Positions 38,901 to 45,177 of a stretch of DNA of 64,000 nucleotides are shown here, piece by piece. The stretch covers positions 13,466,501-13,530,500 of the forward strand of contig OU015655.1 in the NCBI GenBank assembly GCA_907165275.2, given 5' to 3'. A model generated the notes under the pieces. The model saw only the letters and a program-made list of their open reading frames with translations. It searched no databases and had not been told where the DNA came from. The DNA is from Zygaena filipendulae (Eukaryota > Arthropoda > Insecta > Lepidoptera > Zygaenidae). How positions within the stretch are numbered: the first letter of the stretch is position 1; the number at the start of each line of letters is the position of its first letter. The position numbers and the translations under genes were made by a program.

Positions 38901-39569
38901 ACAGTGAAATAAAATGATATAGGGCGTTCATCGGGAGGTTTTCATTTTACTATACTACTTCCCCCAGAGCGTCCTATTAAGTCCTATTATTCAATTGTGA
39001 AGAGTTGCTGCCAAAAGTTCCGGTAAAGCATCGAAATGCATCTCACCAATCCATTTCGATGTAAATAACTTCAGAAGAAGAAATGTACCACTGAATTGGG
39101 TATATGGACTAAGTTTCCTTCTGCCTTCCCCGAAAGGGGTAAACTTGACAAAAAAAAAAAAAAATTAAAACACACTGTCATAGATTAGATCTATTGGTAA
39201 TAGTACATTATCAAATACACCTGGATCATTTGCAAATTGGACTTTGCGCGTAAACCAGTGTTTCATACTGGTACTTACACCAAATAATAATAATTTTATT
39301 TCTCACCAAGTAAATAGGCACCTATTTTAACACCATTAAAGTACACGATAGCTTAATTTATTACACAACATAATATTATTATATTCTGTTATATTTACCT
39401 TCCCCAGTATTACGGTCTGAAGGAGATGAACTACTACACGGTGATGTTCGGCGTGTCCCGGGCGCTCGGCGTGCTCGCTCAGCTGGTGTGGTCGCGCGCG
39501 CTCGGCTTCCCGATCGAGCGGCCCAAGTCGCTCAGCACCGAGCTGCTCGTCAAGCAAGTCGCCAAGTAA
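8918..39569 (+). CDS. CS: Citrate synthase, mitochondrial (complete, 9 exons)
   Basis: Exons: 8918-8962, 27990-28154, 29519-29748, 30184-30340, 31039-31238, 35548-35680, 37542-37687, 38067-38229, 39408-39569. They join in frame to 466 residues plus TAA, the same length as the human precursor. The enzyme condenses oxaloacetate and acetyl-CoA to citrate in the mitochondrial matrix (first step of the TCA cycle). The N-terminus ([15 protein letters not shown]) is basic and lacks acidic residues until its end, as expected for a matrix leader. The catalytic residues of the pig enzyme (His274, His320, Asp375) correspond to His304 in [10 protein letters not shown], His350 in [11 protein letters not shown] and Asp405 in [11 protein letters not shown]. 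The 19-kb intron 1 separates a 15-codon first exon from the body. Intron 2 begins with GC (ATG|GCAAGT), and only this choice keeps the conserved VDM-MYGGMRG join. All other introns are GT-AG. Drosophila orthologue: knockdown (kdn). Confidence 0.97.
10011..10164 (+). mobile_element. MITE, AGTCCGTC/TGACGTCA family, internally deleted
   Basis: Has the left end GGGCTAGTTGACTAATTTTT, the GGACACATTTTTG segment and the right-end CATCCCTA, with the right half missing. Confidence 0.75.
11158..11801. mobile_element. MITE, CCTTATTCACTATGACCA family, copy 1, carrying insertions
   Basis: Outer ends GGCCCTTATTCACTATGACC and GGTCATAGTGAATAGGGGCC are inverted. The interior contains TACCTA repeats and a CTAGCTG-type repeat (11424-11690). 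Confidence 0.85.
11424..11690 (-). repeat. CAGCTAGT repeat, subfamily with ACGTGTCACGTTG end
   Basis: ACTAGCTGTCCCCCGCGATTT to AACGTGACACGTGATTTATATATATTAGAT. The same subfamily occurs at 31918-32147. Confidence 0.8.
12186..12345 (-). repeat. LINE 3' tail, inverted, with TAGA repeat
   Basis: TAGATAGATAAACTCTTTATTG and ACAGGCGGTCTTATCGCTCA then GCGACCTCTTCCAGACAACC, a widespread lepidopteran LINE tail in antisense. A 50-bp segment is duplicated within it. Confidence 0.65.
12855..12992 (+). repeat. CAGCTAGT short interspersed repeat, middle deleted
   Basis: TAATATTATAAATTTGAAAG to GGTTAAACCGCGGGGCAC. Confidence 0.75.
13483..13550 (+). repeat. SINE 3'-end remnant
   Basis: AAGCTTGTATGGGATCAAGT followed by AAATCTGTGTGTTATGAAG matches the 3' part of the tRNA-derived SINE. 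Confidence 0.5.
14172..14389 (-). repeat. CAGCTAGT short interspersed repeat
   Basis: ACTAGCTGTCCCCCGCGGTTT onward; abuts the MITE at 14390. Confidence 0.72.
14390..14628. mobile_element. MITE, GGACGCAGATAAGCAATA family, copy 2
   Basis: Same termini and internal CAGAACGATTTATTGAGAG; flanked by AATT. It lies about 75 bp from the LINE insertion. Confidence 0.88.
14705..17065 (-). mobile_element. 5'-truncated Jockey-superfamily LINE with intact reverse transcriptase
   Basis: A GC-rich block in AT-rich intron 1 of citrate synthase, flanked by a perfect 10-bp duplication CACTACGATT (14695-14704 and 17066-17075), which fixes the insertion limits. On the minus strand the frame is open from the 5' break to a stop at 14904, about 720 codons. 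It has the tail of the AP endonuclease domain ([18 protein letters not shown]), then the full reverse transcriptase: [59 protein letters not shown], the catalytic LYADDAAYY, and [11 protein letters not shown]. The Jockey C-terminal region follows. No stop or frameshift is seen, so the insertion looks young. The N-terminal endonuclease and any gag ORF are lost. The 3' end has a strong hairpin and no poly(A). Confidence 0.92.
14721..14747 (-). other. Perfect stem-loop in the 3' UTR of the Jockey-like LINE
   Basis: A 12-bp perfect stem (TGCTGCCTCCCC / GGGGAGGCAGCA) closes a 3-nt loop, about 15 bases from the 3' end of the element. It may be the RNA feature recognised for target-primed reverse transcription. 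That role is inference. Confidence 0.6.
17822..18085 (+). mobile_element. MITE, AGTCCGTC/TGACGTCA family
   Basis: AGTCCGTCTTGTAG, GGACACGTATTTTT and a TGACGTCA at 17979-17986; diverged right half. Confidence 0.75.
18985..19400 (+). repeat. Interspersed repeat (CCGAGGGTTCCGTAC ... CAACAAAGTGATCCTTC)
   Basis: CGGACTACCGAGGGTTCCGT at the start and TCTTGACTGACAACAAAGTG at the end are hallmarks of a widespread lepidopteran repeat; diverged. Confidence 0.5.
19785..20125 (+). repeat. Two tandem CAGCTAGT repeats
   Basis: 19785-19930 and 19931-20125, each starting at CTAATATTATAAA. The second has a (TCTG)n run and ends ACCGCTAGTA. Confidence 0.78.
21318..21345. other. 11-bp perfect hairpin
   Basis: TTCCTTTGTGT / ACACAAAGGAA with a 6-nt loop, at the left border of a G-poor stretch. 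Confidence 0.6.
21365..22130. other. G-poor, A+C-rich strand-asymmetric stretch
   Basis: About 750 bp in citrate synthase intron 1 in which C clearly exceeds G on the plus strand, with no long ORF and no match to the local repeat families. It might be the interior of a diverged retroelement or a long transcribed non-coding segment. Confidence 0.4.
22976..23060 (-). repeat. CAGCTAGT repeat fragment
   Basis: ACTAGCTGTTCCCCGCAGTTT to CTATATCCTTCTCTGTATGG. Confidence 0.65.
23230..23857. mobile_element. TIR element (GGGATGCCATC ends) with a nested MITE
   Basis: Ends GGGATGCCATC and GATGGCAACCC are inverted (one mismatch) and flanked by TA. Sequence resembling its interior (CCGGAC, AATGTCCGGC) recurs at 13640-13960. 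It carries the palindromic MITE at 23415-23651. Confidence 0.65.
23415..23651. mobile_element. Palindromic MITE with TAA target duplication (PIF/Harbinger-like)
   Basis: Two arms of about 110 bp form a near-perfect snap-back (GACTTTATTGATTACTTAGT... against its reverse complement). TAA flanks each side at 23412-23414 and 23652-23654. Confidence 0.82.
26285..26470 (+). repeat. CAGCTAGT short interspersed repeat
   Basis: ACGGCTGGACCGATTTTAAC to GGGTGAAACCGCGGGGCACA and GCTAGT. Confidence 0.75.
26745..26845 (-). pseudogene. Orphan immunoglobulin-domain exon candidate inside citrate synthase intron 1
   Basis: On the minus strand a pyrimidine tract and CAG acceptor precede 101 bases open in one frame and ending at CAT|GTATGT. 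The translation reads [17 protein letters not shown] then [17 protein letters not shown]. It resembles the start of a lachesin/IgLON/DIP-type Ig domain: PP-x-I, then LKEG-x-NA-x-LECIARG with the B-strand Cys, entered in phase 1 as is usual for Ig exons. Residues usually Pro after ARG-G are Leu and Cys here, and the expected Trp is not reached. No flanking exons were found. It may be a dead duplicated exon or one exon of a very large gene hosting citrate synthase. Confidence 0.45.
27520..27925 (-). mobile_element. MITE, AGTCCGTC/TGACGTCA family, rearranged
   Basis: Begins with the family's right end in reverse (AAAATTCTAATTAGTCCGTCAG). Three TGACGTCA sites occur (27661, 27773, 27809). It ends about 65 bp before citrate synthase exon 2. 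Confidence 0.75.
28214..28332 (+). repeat. Retroelement 3' tail (GTGTTGCAGATGTCC family), copy 1
   Basis: GGTCGGCAACGCAGCTGCACG, TTCTGGTGTTGCAGATGTC, CGGTAATCACTTACCATCAGG and a poly(A) end, a common lepidopteran SINE/LINE tail. Starts 60 bp after citrate synthase exon 2. Confidence 0.75.
28387..28586 (-). repeat. CAGCTAGT short interspersed repeat
   Basis: ACTAGCTGTTCCCCGAGGTTT to CGTAACAGACAGACAGACAG and a TTTAATATTAGT end. Citrate synthase intron 2. Confidence 0.82.
29207..29402 (+). repeat. CAGCTAGT short interspersed repeat, full-length
   Basis: CTAATATTATAAATGTGAAAG to GCCGCGGGGCACAGCTAGT, one of the least diverged copies; 117 bp before citrate synthase exon 3. Confidence 0.85.
29826..30126 (+). 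mobile_element. MITE, ACAACGTGTTAATGAATTAAC family, one end missing
   Basis: Starts ATACAACGTGTTAATGAATT and shares its interior in reverse with the copy at 62583-62944. The distal inverted repeat is absent. It ends about 55 bp before citrate synthase exon 4. Confidence 0.75.
30429..30640 (+). mobile_element. MITE, AGTCCGTC/TGACGTCA family
   Basis: AGTCCGTCTTGTAGATGAATG through CGGACTAAATAGAATTTTGATTTTC; TGACGTCA at 30539. Citrate synthase intron 4. Confidence 0.8.
30780..31000 (+). repeat. Interspersed repeat TTTCGCATAT...CAGCTTGAAATGTC, plus copy
   Basis: CAGCCAGTTTCAAGTAAAAT, AAGAACTTTCTCGGAGCTCT and AATCAGCTTGAAATGTCGTA. It ends about 40 bp before citrate synthase exon 5 and pairs with the inverted copy at 33770-33980. 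Confidence 0.75.
31390..31555 (-). mobile_element. tRNA-derived SINE, diverged
   Basis: In reverse sense shows ATTGGCTTACCGAGAGGTTC, GGGTTCGATTCC and AACTTTGTGTGATGAAC, matching the same family. Citrate synthase intron 5. Confidence 0.65.
31552..31670 (+). mobile_element. MITE, AGTCCGTC/TGACGTCA family, left third only
   Basis: GGGTATTTGACTAAATTTAAG then AGTCCGTCGTGTAG; breaks off at a tRNA-like SINE fragment. Confidence 0.65.
31678..31742 (-). mobile_element. tRNA-like SINE head of a second type
   Basis: In reverse: TTGGTCTAGTGG (box A) and GAGTTCGATTCCCGCGTCGG (box B). There is no matching acceptor stem or normal anticodon arm. Confidence 0.55.
31892..32390 (+). mobile_element. MITE, AGTCCGTC/TGACGTCA family, split by another repeat
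   Basis: Left end GGCTACTTGACTAATTTTAA, then a CAGCTAGT-type element (31918-32147), then the rest of the MITE to CGGACTAATTAGAATTTT. The nesting shows the inner element is younger. Confidence 0.8.
31918..32147 (+). repeat. CAGCTAGT repeat nested in a MITE
   Basis: CTAATATATATAAATCACGT to ATCGCGGGGGACAGCTAGTA, inside the MITE at 31892-32390. A 35-bp GGGAACT segment is partly duplicated. Confidence 0.8.
32400..32731 (+). mobile_element. MITE, AGTCCGTC/TGACGTCA family, full-length
   Basis: Cleanest copy: GGGCATGTTGACTAATTTTT to GTAGTCAACATCCCTA, with TGACGTCA at about 32524 and 32569. Confidence 0.88.
33030..33215 (+). repeat. CAGCTAGT short interspersed repeat
   Basis: CTTATGCGAAAGTGAGTTTG to AATCGCGGGGAACGGCTAGT. 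Confidence 0.72.
33395..33520 (+). repeat. LINE 3'-end remnant
   Basis: GGGAGGTCTTTGAGGAAAGAC and TGTCCAGTAGTGGACTGGTA resemble the GGAGGCCT...CCAGCAGTGGAC end common to lepidopteran RTE-like LINEs. Confidence 0.5.
33770..33980 (-). repeat. Interspersed repeat TTTCGCATAT...CAGCTTGAAATGTC, minus copy
   Basis: Reverse complement of the 30780-31000 repeat at roughly 75-80% by eye. A short third piece is near 38283-38345. Confidence 0.72.
34316..35005 (+). repeat. Cluster of three CAGCTAGT repeats
   Basis: 34316-34510 (with TCTG run, ending GGGTGAAACCGCGGGGCG), 34715-34905 (ending CCGCGGGGCACAGCTAGTA) and a right-end fragment to 35005. Citrate synthase intron 5. Confidence 0.7.
35448..35537. 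repeat. Three tandem 30-bp units next to the citrate synthase exon 6 acceptor
   Basis: Three units beginning ACGTTACGTTA (35448, 35478, 35508) end 10 bases before the exon 6 start at 35548. Because 30 is a multiple of three, the exon 6 reading frame stays open upstream through all units. Confidence 0.9.
35745..35905 (+). repeat. Retroelement 3' tail (GTGTTGCAGATGTCC family), copy 2
   Basis: GAAAGCCAGTTCCTATCCCC to TTTGCCCCCTATGGCATAAA plus poly(A). Citrate synthase intron 6. Confidence 0.78.
35998..36053 (+). mobile_element. MITE, AGTCCGTC/TGACGTCA family, right-end fragment
   Basis: ACTAATTAGAATTTTGATTTTC then AAAAGTCGTCAACGTCCCTA. Confidence 0.7.
36777..37040 (-). repeat. (GAAA)n microsatellite and antisense retroelement tail
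   Basis: (GAAA)n then AGGCATTTATTTGGAAACAG and a GC-richer block (GTCCCCATGACCAAAACGG). In reverse this reads as an element 3' end with a (TTTC)n tail. Confidence 0.5.
37122..37443 (-). mobile_element. MITE, AGTCCGTC/TGACGTCA family, full-length inverted
   Basis: GGATGTGGACTACTTTTGAAAATC to TTAGTCAACATGCCCATT. CRE sites at 37268 and about 37313. It ends 98 bp before citrate synthase exon 7. Confidence 0.88.
38528..38700 (+). repeat. SINE-like repeat (GAACAGTGTGTGG family), 3' half
   Basis: Starts at GTGAAGAGTTGCTTCCAGAAG and ends CCTTCCCCGAAAGGTGTAAA plus an A-rich tail. Citrate synthase intron 8. Confidence 0.7.
38766..39166 (+). repeat. SINE-like repeat (GAACAGTGTGTGG family), longest copy
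   Basis: Begins GGCGGGATTTTTAGCAGAG, includes AATAGTGATCCATTAGTGATG and ends CCTTCCCCGAAAGGGG with a poly(A) run. Citrate synthase intron 8. No tRNA-like box A/B head is evident, so the RNA source is unknown. Confidence 0.75.
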
Positions 39570-39585
39570 ACGCGCACGCGACGCA

Positions 39586-39591
39586 CGCACG

Positions 39592-39638
<47 letters not shown>

Positions 39639-39639
39639 C
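39586..39639. repeat. (CA)n microsatellite in citrate synthase 3' UTR
   Basis: A CGCA/CACA run starts 17 bases after the stop codon. Confidence 0.9.
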
Positions 39640-39715
39640 GCGGAGCGCGCACTGCGACCTATACGTGAGATTTAGTGAGCTACTTTTACTCGGCCGACTG
39701 TAAACAATAGTGGCG

Positions 39716-39721
39716 AATAAA
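39716..39721 (+). terminator. Candidate poly(A) signal of citrate synthase
   Basis: AATAAA lies 147 bases after the stop codon, behind a (CA)n run. Later AATAAA motifs (for example in GAAATAAAACTG near 42036) could give a longer 3' UTR, since 39722-42600 is unusually free of recognisable repeats. Confidence 0.5.
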
Positions 39722-42700
39722 TTGCTATACCAGACGAACGTATCTAACAAAAATTAAGAAAACAATTTTTTATTTCTTAAAGTTGTTCGAAACGTGGTCC
39801 TACGGCGTAATTGTCCGATCAATATTTCACTAGTTCCATCAAAACGGAATTGTATTAAAAAGTCTTTAAAGTTTGAAGACGTGATATTGTCACCCGTTTT
39901 TTAGCTCTTCTGAAAAATTGAAGAAATGTATGTACGTTCATCTGGTTTCTTGTACCGTGAGATATAGCTAGAGGAAAAAAAAAGTAGCGCGTATTCTTCT
40001 CGCAGTGGCCGCTTAGCCCAACGCGCACCGAGCACGCTCGATACGACACGATAGAGCAAAAAAAAAACGAATCTATCCGTCGTTCGATTCGAATAAACGA
40101 TTAAAATTTTGCTCCAGAATTAAACGGACTAGTAGGAACATTTTATACGTAAGTACATATTATATTGCCAGAGTTCAGCTGGGACACTACGTGACAATTT
40201 TATAAAATTTTATTGCATACATGTACGATTTTGGGGTGCGGGGCGGGGGGATCATTTCCCCTGTAACCACAGACTTGTCGTACATGTAACGAAATGTAAT
40301 TGTACGACCTAAAAACAATCATTAAAATCGATCGAGCCGTTTCGGAGGAGCTCGACCACAAACACCGTGACACGAGGTTTTTATTCGTTTAAATAAGTTT
40401 ATTCAATAGTTAACTTTAAAGTAAACTAGAACATGACTGGGGGTCTCCTTTTAAGTATAACAATACCTGTGTTAGGAGACCCCTCTCTTCTATAGCTAAT
40501 TACAATTACAATTTTTTTTAATTATATATCTATATATCTGATCTCATGTAGTTTCCCAAACTAACGTTCTAATTAGTTCCCGCTTAATTCCGGTGCCGAA
40601 TTTGTGTGCTCGAGTCATTCACACGCGAATCTGTCTTAACAAAAAAAAGTTTGCGATTCAATTATTACTCTGGTATGTTCAAAAATCATGAATCATTGAC
40701 GTGATATCTGTGAGAACGCCATATTTAAAAGTAAGCATTACAGTAATAATAGAGTTGTAATTAGTATTTAGGGTTTCGATCAAGTTTCGGTATTAGAGCA
40801 ATTGTCCGATTGAGACAGTGTCTATAACACCACACTTAACACAGTTTGATGCACACTTGCATACAATAGTCGATTTATTTTAAGGTGAAATTTGACATTT
40901 TCAACTTTGGACAGTTCAGTTATCATGCTTATTGAAGTTGGAATAACATTTACGCAGGTATATCAGTTGTAATATAACTATTTCTCTATTAAGTAGTTAT
41001 TGAGAAGCCAAAGATGTAGCAAAATGTCTTATGAAATGTATTTGTGATTTAGGATCAGGACACAAACAACGAGTTCTATGGATACGATGCGAGTTTGGTT
41101 AGAAACTAATACATTTTATAACATTATTGTTTATCAGTATATATTATTATAATTATTTTCTGTTGATCCATTTATTTTATAGTCGTTTCACCTTAAACTG
41201 AAAGAAGTAGATACGTATAAGTATGAAATAGTTAAATCACTAATTTATCTCCTTCCGTAGTATTAAGCATAAGTGATCCATTTTGTTTATTTCTTTTTAT
41301 ATTTTTTGGAAAATTTAGTTTTATTATTATTATTATTGTTGGTTTATACAATCATGTTATTTTGAAACATTAATGCTTCCGTGTACTTATTTCTGTGATG
41401 GTTTTTATTTTATTTTTTAAATATAATATTATCCTTTATTAACCTATCTGTTTATAAATTGACTAATGTGATAGTGTGATTTAAACTGCATACGAGTGCA
41501 TCTGACGATCATGTTGATATAAAAATATGAGCGTCACATGAACATTGGGGGTTGTTGGGGTATTTTTTTTCTAGGAATATTGTAAAAACTTATTTATGTA
41601 TCAAATATAGGACAGTGTGCTGTGCATGGGGTCAGCTAAGGAAGAGGTTTGTTGGTCAATGTACCTACAGTAGGAAGTAATCAAGCATGAATCGGTTCGA
41701 TTGCCTTCGACGTTGGTTCAGTATTTTTAAAGTAAACGAGCCCGAAATTTATACTATGAATTTGTTTTTTCTTCTTCTATCTTTTGAGTCAAAACTGTTT
41801 ATTTTTTTAGTGTTCTATTCTACATACCAATAATTGGTAGATAATGTTTTCGATTTTTTTCCATGTTGCAAGCAATAATTAGTGAGAAAGGTAATTTACG
41901 AATGTAAATAGAGCCATTTCACAAACCCTATTTTACAATCTTGAATCCTATTTGGAAACGTACGTGTCATGTTACCAAAGTATTTTTTTTTATTTCTATT
42001 TAATAATATATTTGCATTGGAGTTGTTGAGTTCTAGAAATAAAACTGTTTTTGGTCATCGCACTGTTTAATTTTTACACTTGGTTTTTTCAACAATTATG
42101 TTTTTAAACTTTCTCAAAAATGTTATATAGAACTCAATGAATCCGACTCAATAGTTTATTAAGTTCTTTCTAAATCAAGGAGATGAATTTTACTTCTTTT
42201 TCCACGTGTAACTTCAAGAATGTACCAATCATTATTTGAATTGTAATCCTTAAGTAGTTATGTAGTTGTCTTTGTGAATTAGTAATTAACTATTTACTAT
42301 TTATGAGTAGATGATAACGCAGACCCGTAACTTGGAAGTTTTGCAAGTATGATGTTAAATAAAATTAGGCAAGCGAACATTGAAACATAAAATACCTGTT
42401 GGTATGGCAGTGGAACGTGGTGGTCGATGATAATTTGACAATACTAAAAAAATAAATCGGTACGGCGTAGTGTTAATACTTGTTTTGTTTTTTTTTTAAC
42501 ACCCACCTCCTACCCATATTTAGTTCGTATTTAACTATGATTCGTATAGTTGCTTGTAATGTTTGTATAAGGTAATAAGGTAACTATCGAATTTTAAAAA
42601 TATATTATTTTACTCGAGTTCGAGTTTCAAGAAGTTAGTTTTTTTTTTTTTTTGGATAATTCCACGTGGAACCGCGGCCAATAGCTAGTTTGGAAATTTA

Positions 42701-43120
42701 GAGAACGAGACTTTCTCGATTGTCACCGGTGAGGTATGGGACACTTTTAAAACGATATCCATACAAATAAAAAAAAATCCCATTTGAGCCGTATGAACAG
42801 AGTACTATTGATTTTATCACTATATTAATACTTTATATAGCGATACAAAAATTGCTAAATTTATAACAGTATTACACGAAAATCTGAACGGAGTTTTGCA
42901 GTGGTCCTTCATATAGTCATGACTTCGGAGTGTACTTCCACACACCAAGCGAGTAATGTCGCGATCCGGGTTGTTTACACGAATTAAGCGCCAACCCCAT
43001 CCGCTATAAAAATAAATATTTTCTAAGATATACATATTTAAATTAAAAAATTAATATGAGAAGATATAGATTTGATATGTAAATTACGGTAAATATATGT
43101 ATAATACTTAGTTTTTTAGG
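39722..43120 (+). other. Citrate synthase downstream region / possible long 3' UTR
   Basis: About 3.4 kb of AT-rich DNA with T-runs and several AATAAA motifs. The only recognisable repeat is a CAGCTAGT end fragment at 42655-42690. The scarcity of repeats compared with every intron nearby suggests transcribed or constrained sequence. Confidence 0.45.
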
Positions 43121-43121
43121 A

Positions 43122-43296
43122 TAATTCTGCAGTAGGTATACCGATTGTAAACTTGATTACAATCGGTATACCCTGGTATACCTTTAATAAAAGTTAATTC
43201 AGTAATTAATCAATTAATAAAAGTTAATAAAGAGTGTCAAATGGTCACTTTTAGCGGTTTATTTTTAAATATTATAGTTGTAGTACTGCAGAATTA
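43122..43296. mobile_element. 175-bp TIR element with an internal hairpin
   Basis: TAATTCTGCAGTA (43122-43134) is exactly inverted at 43284-43296. Directly inside the left end is a 16-bp perfect hairpin, GGTATACCGATTGTAA / its complement (43135-43150, 43157-43172; 6-nt loop). Confidence 0.7.
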
Positions 43297-43394
43297 CTGT
43301 CAATAATTATTTGGTATTATTTACACTACGTGTATTTTACATAATAATCTCTTATCTACATAATTATCAAGTTTGAGAAATATGATATCCTTAG

Positions 43395-43692
43395 TATGTA
43401 TTACAAATGCGAAAGTGATTTTTTTTGTAACGCTTTCACGCCTTCGGCTCAACCGATCAGTATACAATCTTGCATACACGTTGCCAGGGGTACAAAGGAC
43501 ATAGTATAGGTAACGCAATATTTTAATCTTTGGGGTAACGCAAAAAATATACGTACTGAATGGATTTTAATGAAACTACAATAACAAAAGCTCATAATTA
43601 TATCAGAATAACACATAGGGTACTTTTTACCCCGGATTTCCCGCGGGAACTACGAAATTAACGCGGGTGAAACTGCGCGGAACAGCTAGTAT
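43395..43692 (+). repeat. CAGCTAGT short interspersed repeat, long copy
   Basis: ACAAATGCGAAAGTGATTTT to GGGTGAAACTGCGCGGAACA and GCTAGTA; a middle block appears duplicated. Confidence 0.78.
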
Positions 43693-43729
43693 TTGTGTTG
43701 GGAATTAAATGATATTTTTTCCTAAACAG

Positions 43730-43877
43730 AATATATGAAGCTCAAGAAGAATGCTCCTGTCCTACTGTATTTTTTCATGGAAAAGCACAATTAGATGAAA
43801 GAGGAAGATATATTGTACCTGAGAAACAACTATATATATTAACTATTTGCAAATTAAACAAATATATCGATTTATGA
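43730..43877 (+). CDS. Exon-like orphan ORF between the convergent genes
   Basis: A good acceptor (TTTTTTCCTAAACAG) precedes 49 open codons ending in TGA at 43875-43877. The peptide (IYEAQEECSCPTVFFHG, then KAQLDERGRYIVPEKQLYIL) has a balanced composition and a Cys-x-Cys, unlike translated repeat DNA. I do not recognise a family. It could be the last exon of a small unseen gene, or a relic of a transposon ORF. Confidence 0.25.
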
Positions 43878-44577
43878 CATTCATTATTTTATTATCAACA
43901 AAAAAAAAACTTAAGTACAATGTTATTCGTTTTGGAATGTTTGAACAAAATATCCCTATAGTTAACTTTTAAATAAATAATTCTAACAAAATTCGCTAAG
44001 CATTAACAAAATAGTACCTATTTACTACATATACACTGCAAGAAAGGTTTATATAATCCATGATTGAACAGAAATTGATTTGTCAATGATTGATGAATGA
44101 TAAAAGATTCTCAGAAAATATCAGAAAGAGATCTCAATAACCCACCAAAATCCGCTATCCTTTCGTTGACTAAAAAACAAATGCTGACAGGCAATAGTGT
44201 TTCGATATCATTACGCTTTACTATTTTTTTCTAAATAGGTATTGTAGTTATTTTACTAAACAAACCACAAAAAGTAGTCTAAAAAATCTAAAAATGTATT
44301 CTTCATACAACTATGATAACGTAAAATAAAATATATTAAAATTCAATGTTTATAAACAAGCACTGCTTTGAGCGCAACATGAGTAAAGTTTCAAGGGCGA
44401 GTGTGACGTTTTTCTACTAATCTGCCGCATTTGAGGTTACACTTACGTCACGTGTACCGGAATGAGCTGATCTCCTGACCGGCAGAAGGTCATGGAAACT
44501 CAGTAATTAGCCGACGCGCCCCATCGAGTTGGGGGTCGTTTGGTCTCGACAAGGACTCTCCGAGATAATCATATTTA

Positions 44578-45064
44578 GGGCCCTTATTCACTATGACCAA
44601 CATTTCTTGCCCATAACGCACTTCTCAAAAACGCAATCCCAAACGTTCCAGCTGCCCAAATATTAGAAATTATTGTTCTATATGCCATTAAAAACATTGT
44701 AAATATGTTTTTTTGAAGTGACACTTCTTTAAGTACGCCGTGTTATGGTCATCTTCTACACCATAATAAAAGAGTAGAATCCGCGATTCTGTACATTGAA
44801 TATTTTTAACAAAAACTGACAGAGACGATAAACGAAGACGTAACCAACCACAAAAAAAGGGTTTTTAAAAATCATTTCTGTCTGTCTGTCTGTTCGCGAT
44901 AATCTCCGAATCTACTGAACCGATTGTCGTTTTCACAGGTAGATTAAGCTTAGCCTGGTGCTACATATAGGCTTTGTTTCATTGAAATCGGATGTCGAGA
45001 AAAAAAATAAAAACCTTTCGCGCGGATGAAACCGCGGGGCACAGCTAGTAGTGAATAAGGGTCC
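44578..45064. mobile_element. MITE, CCTTATTCACTATGACCA family, copy 2, split by a younger repeat
   Basis: Left end GGGCCCTTATTCACTATGACC to GTTATGGTCAT (about 44756), then a CAGCTAGT-type repeat to 45049, then AGTGAATAAGGGTCC completes the right end. It lies within 115 bp of the RUSF1 stop. Confidence 0.85.
44757..45049 (+). repeat. CAGCTAGT repeat, AAGAGTAGAATC subfamily, nested in a MITE
   Basis: ATAATAAAAGAGTAGAATCC and TGTACATTGAATATTTTTAAC to CCGCGGGGCACAGCTAGT. The same subfamily in reverse is at 52762-53083. Confidence 0.8.
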
Positions 45065-45103
45065 AGTACAGTTTACTTTTGAATTTGTTTTTTAGTGTAG
45101 TTT

Positions 45104-45109
45104 TTTATT
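45104..45109 (-). terminator. Candidate poly(A) signal of RUSF1
   Basis: TTTATT on the plus strand reads AATAAA on the minus strand, about 70 bases downstream of the RUSF1 stop. That is a normal distance for a short 3' UTR. Confidence 0.5.
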
Positions 45110-45177
45110 CATTTAAACTATTTGAATTTGAACTTATTTTTTTAATATGAAAAACCGTTATCGGCCAGCACATCCCG

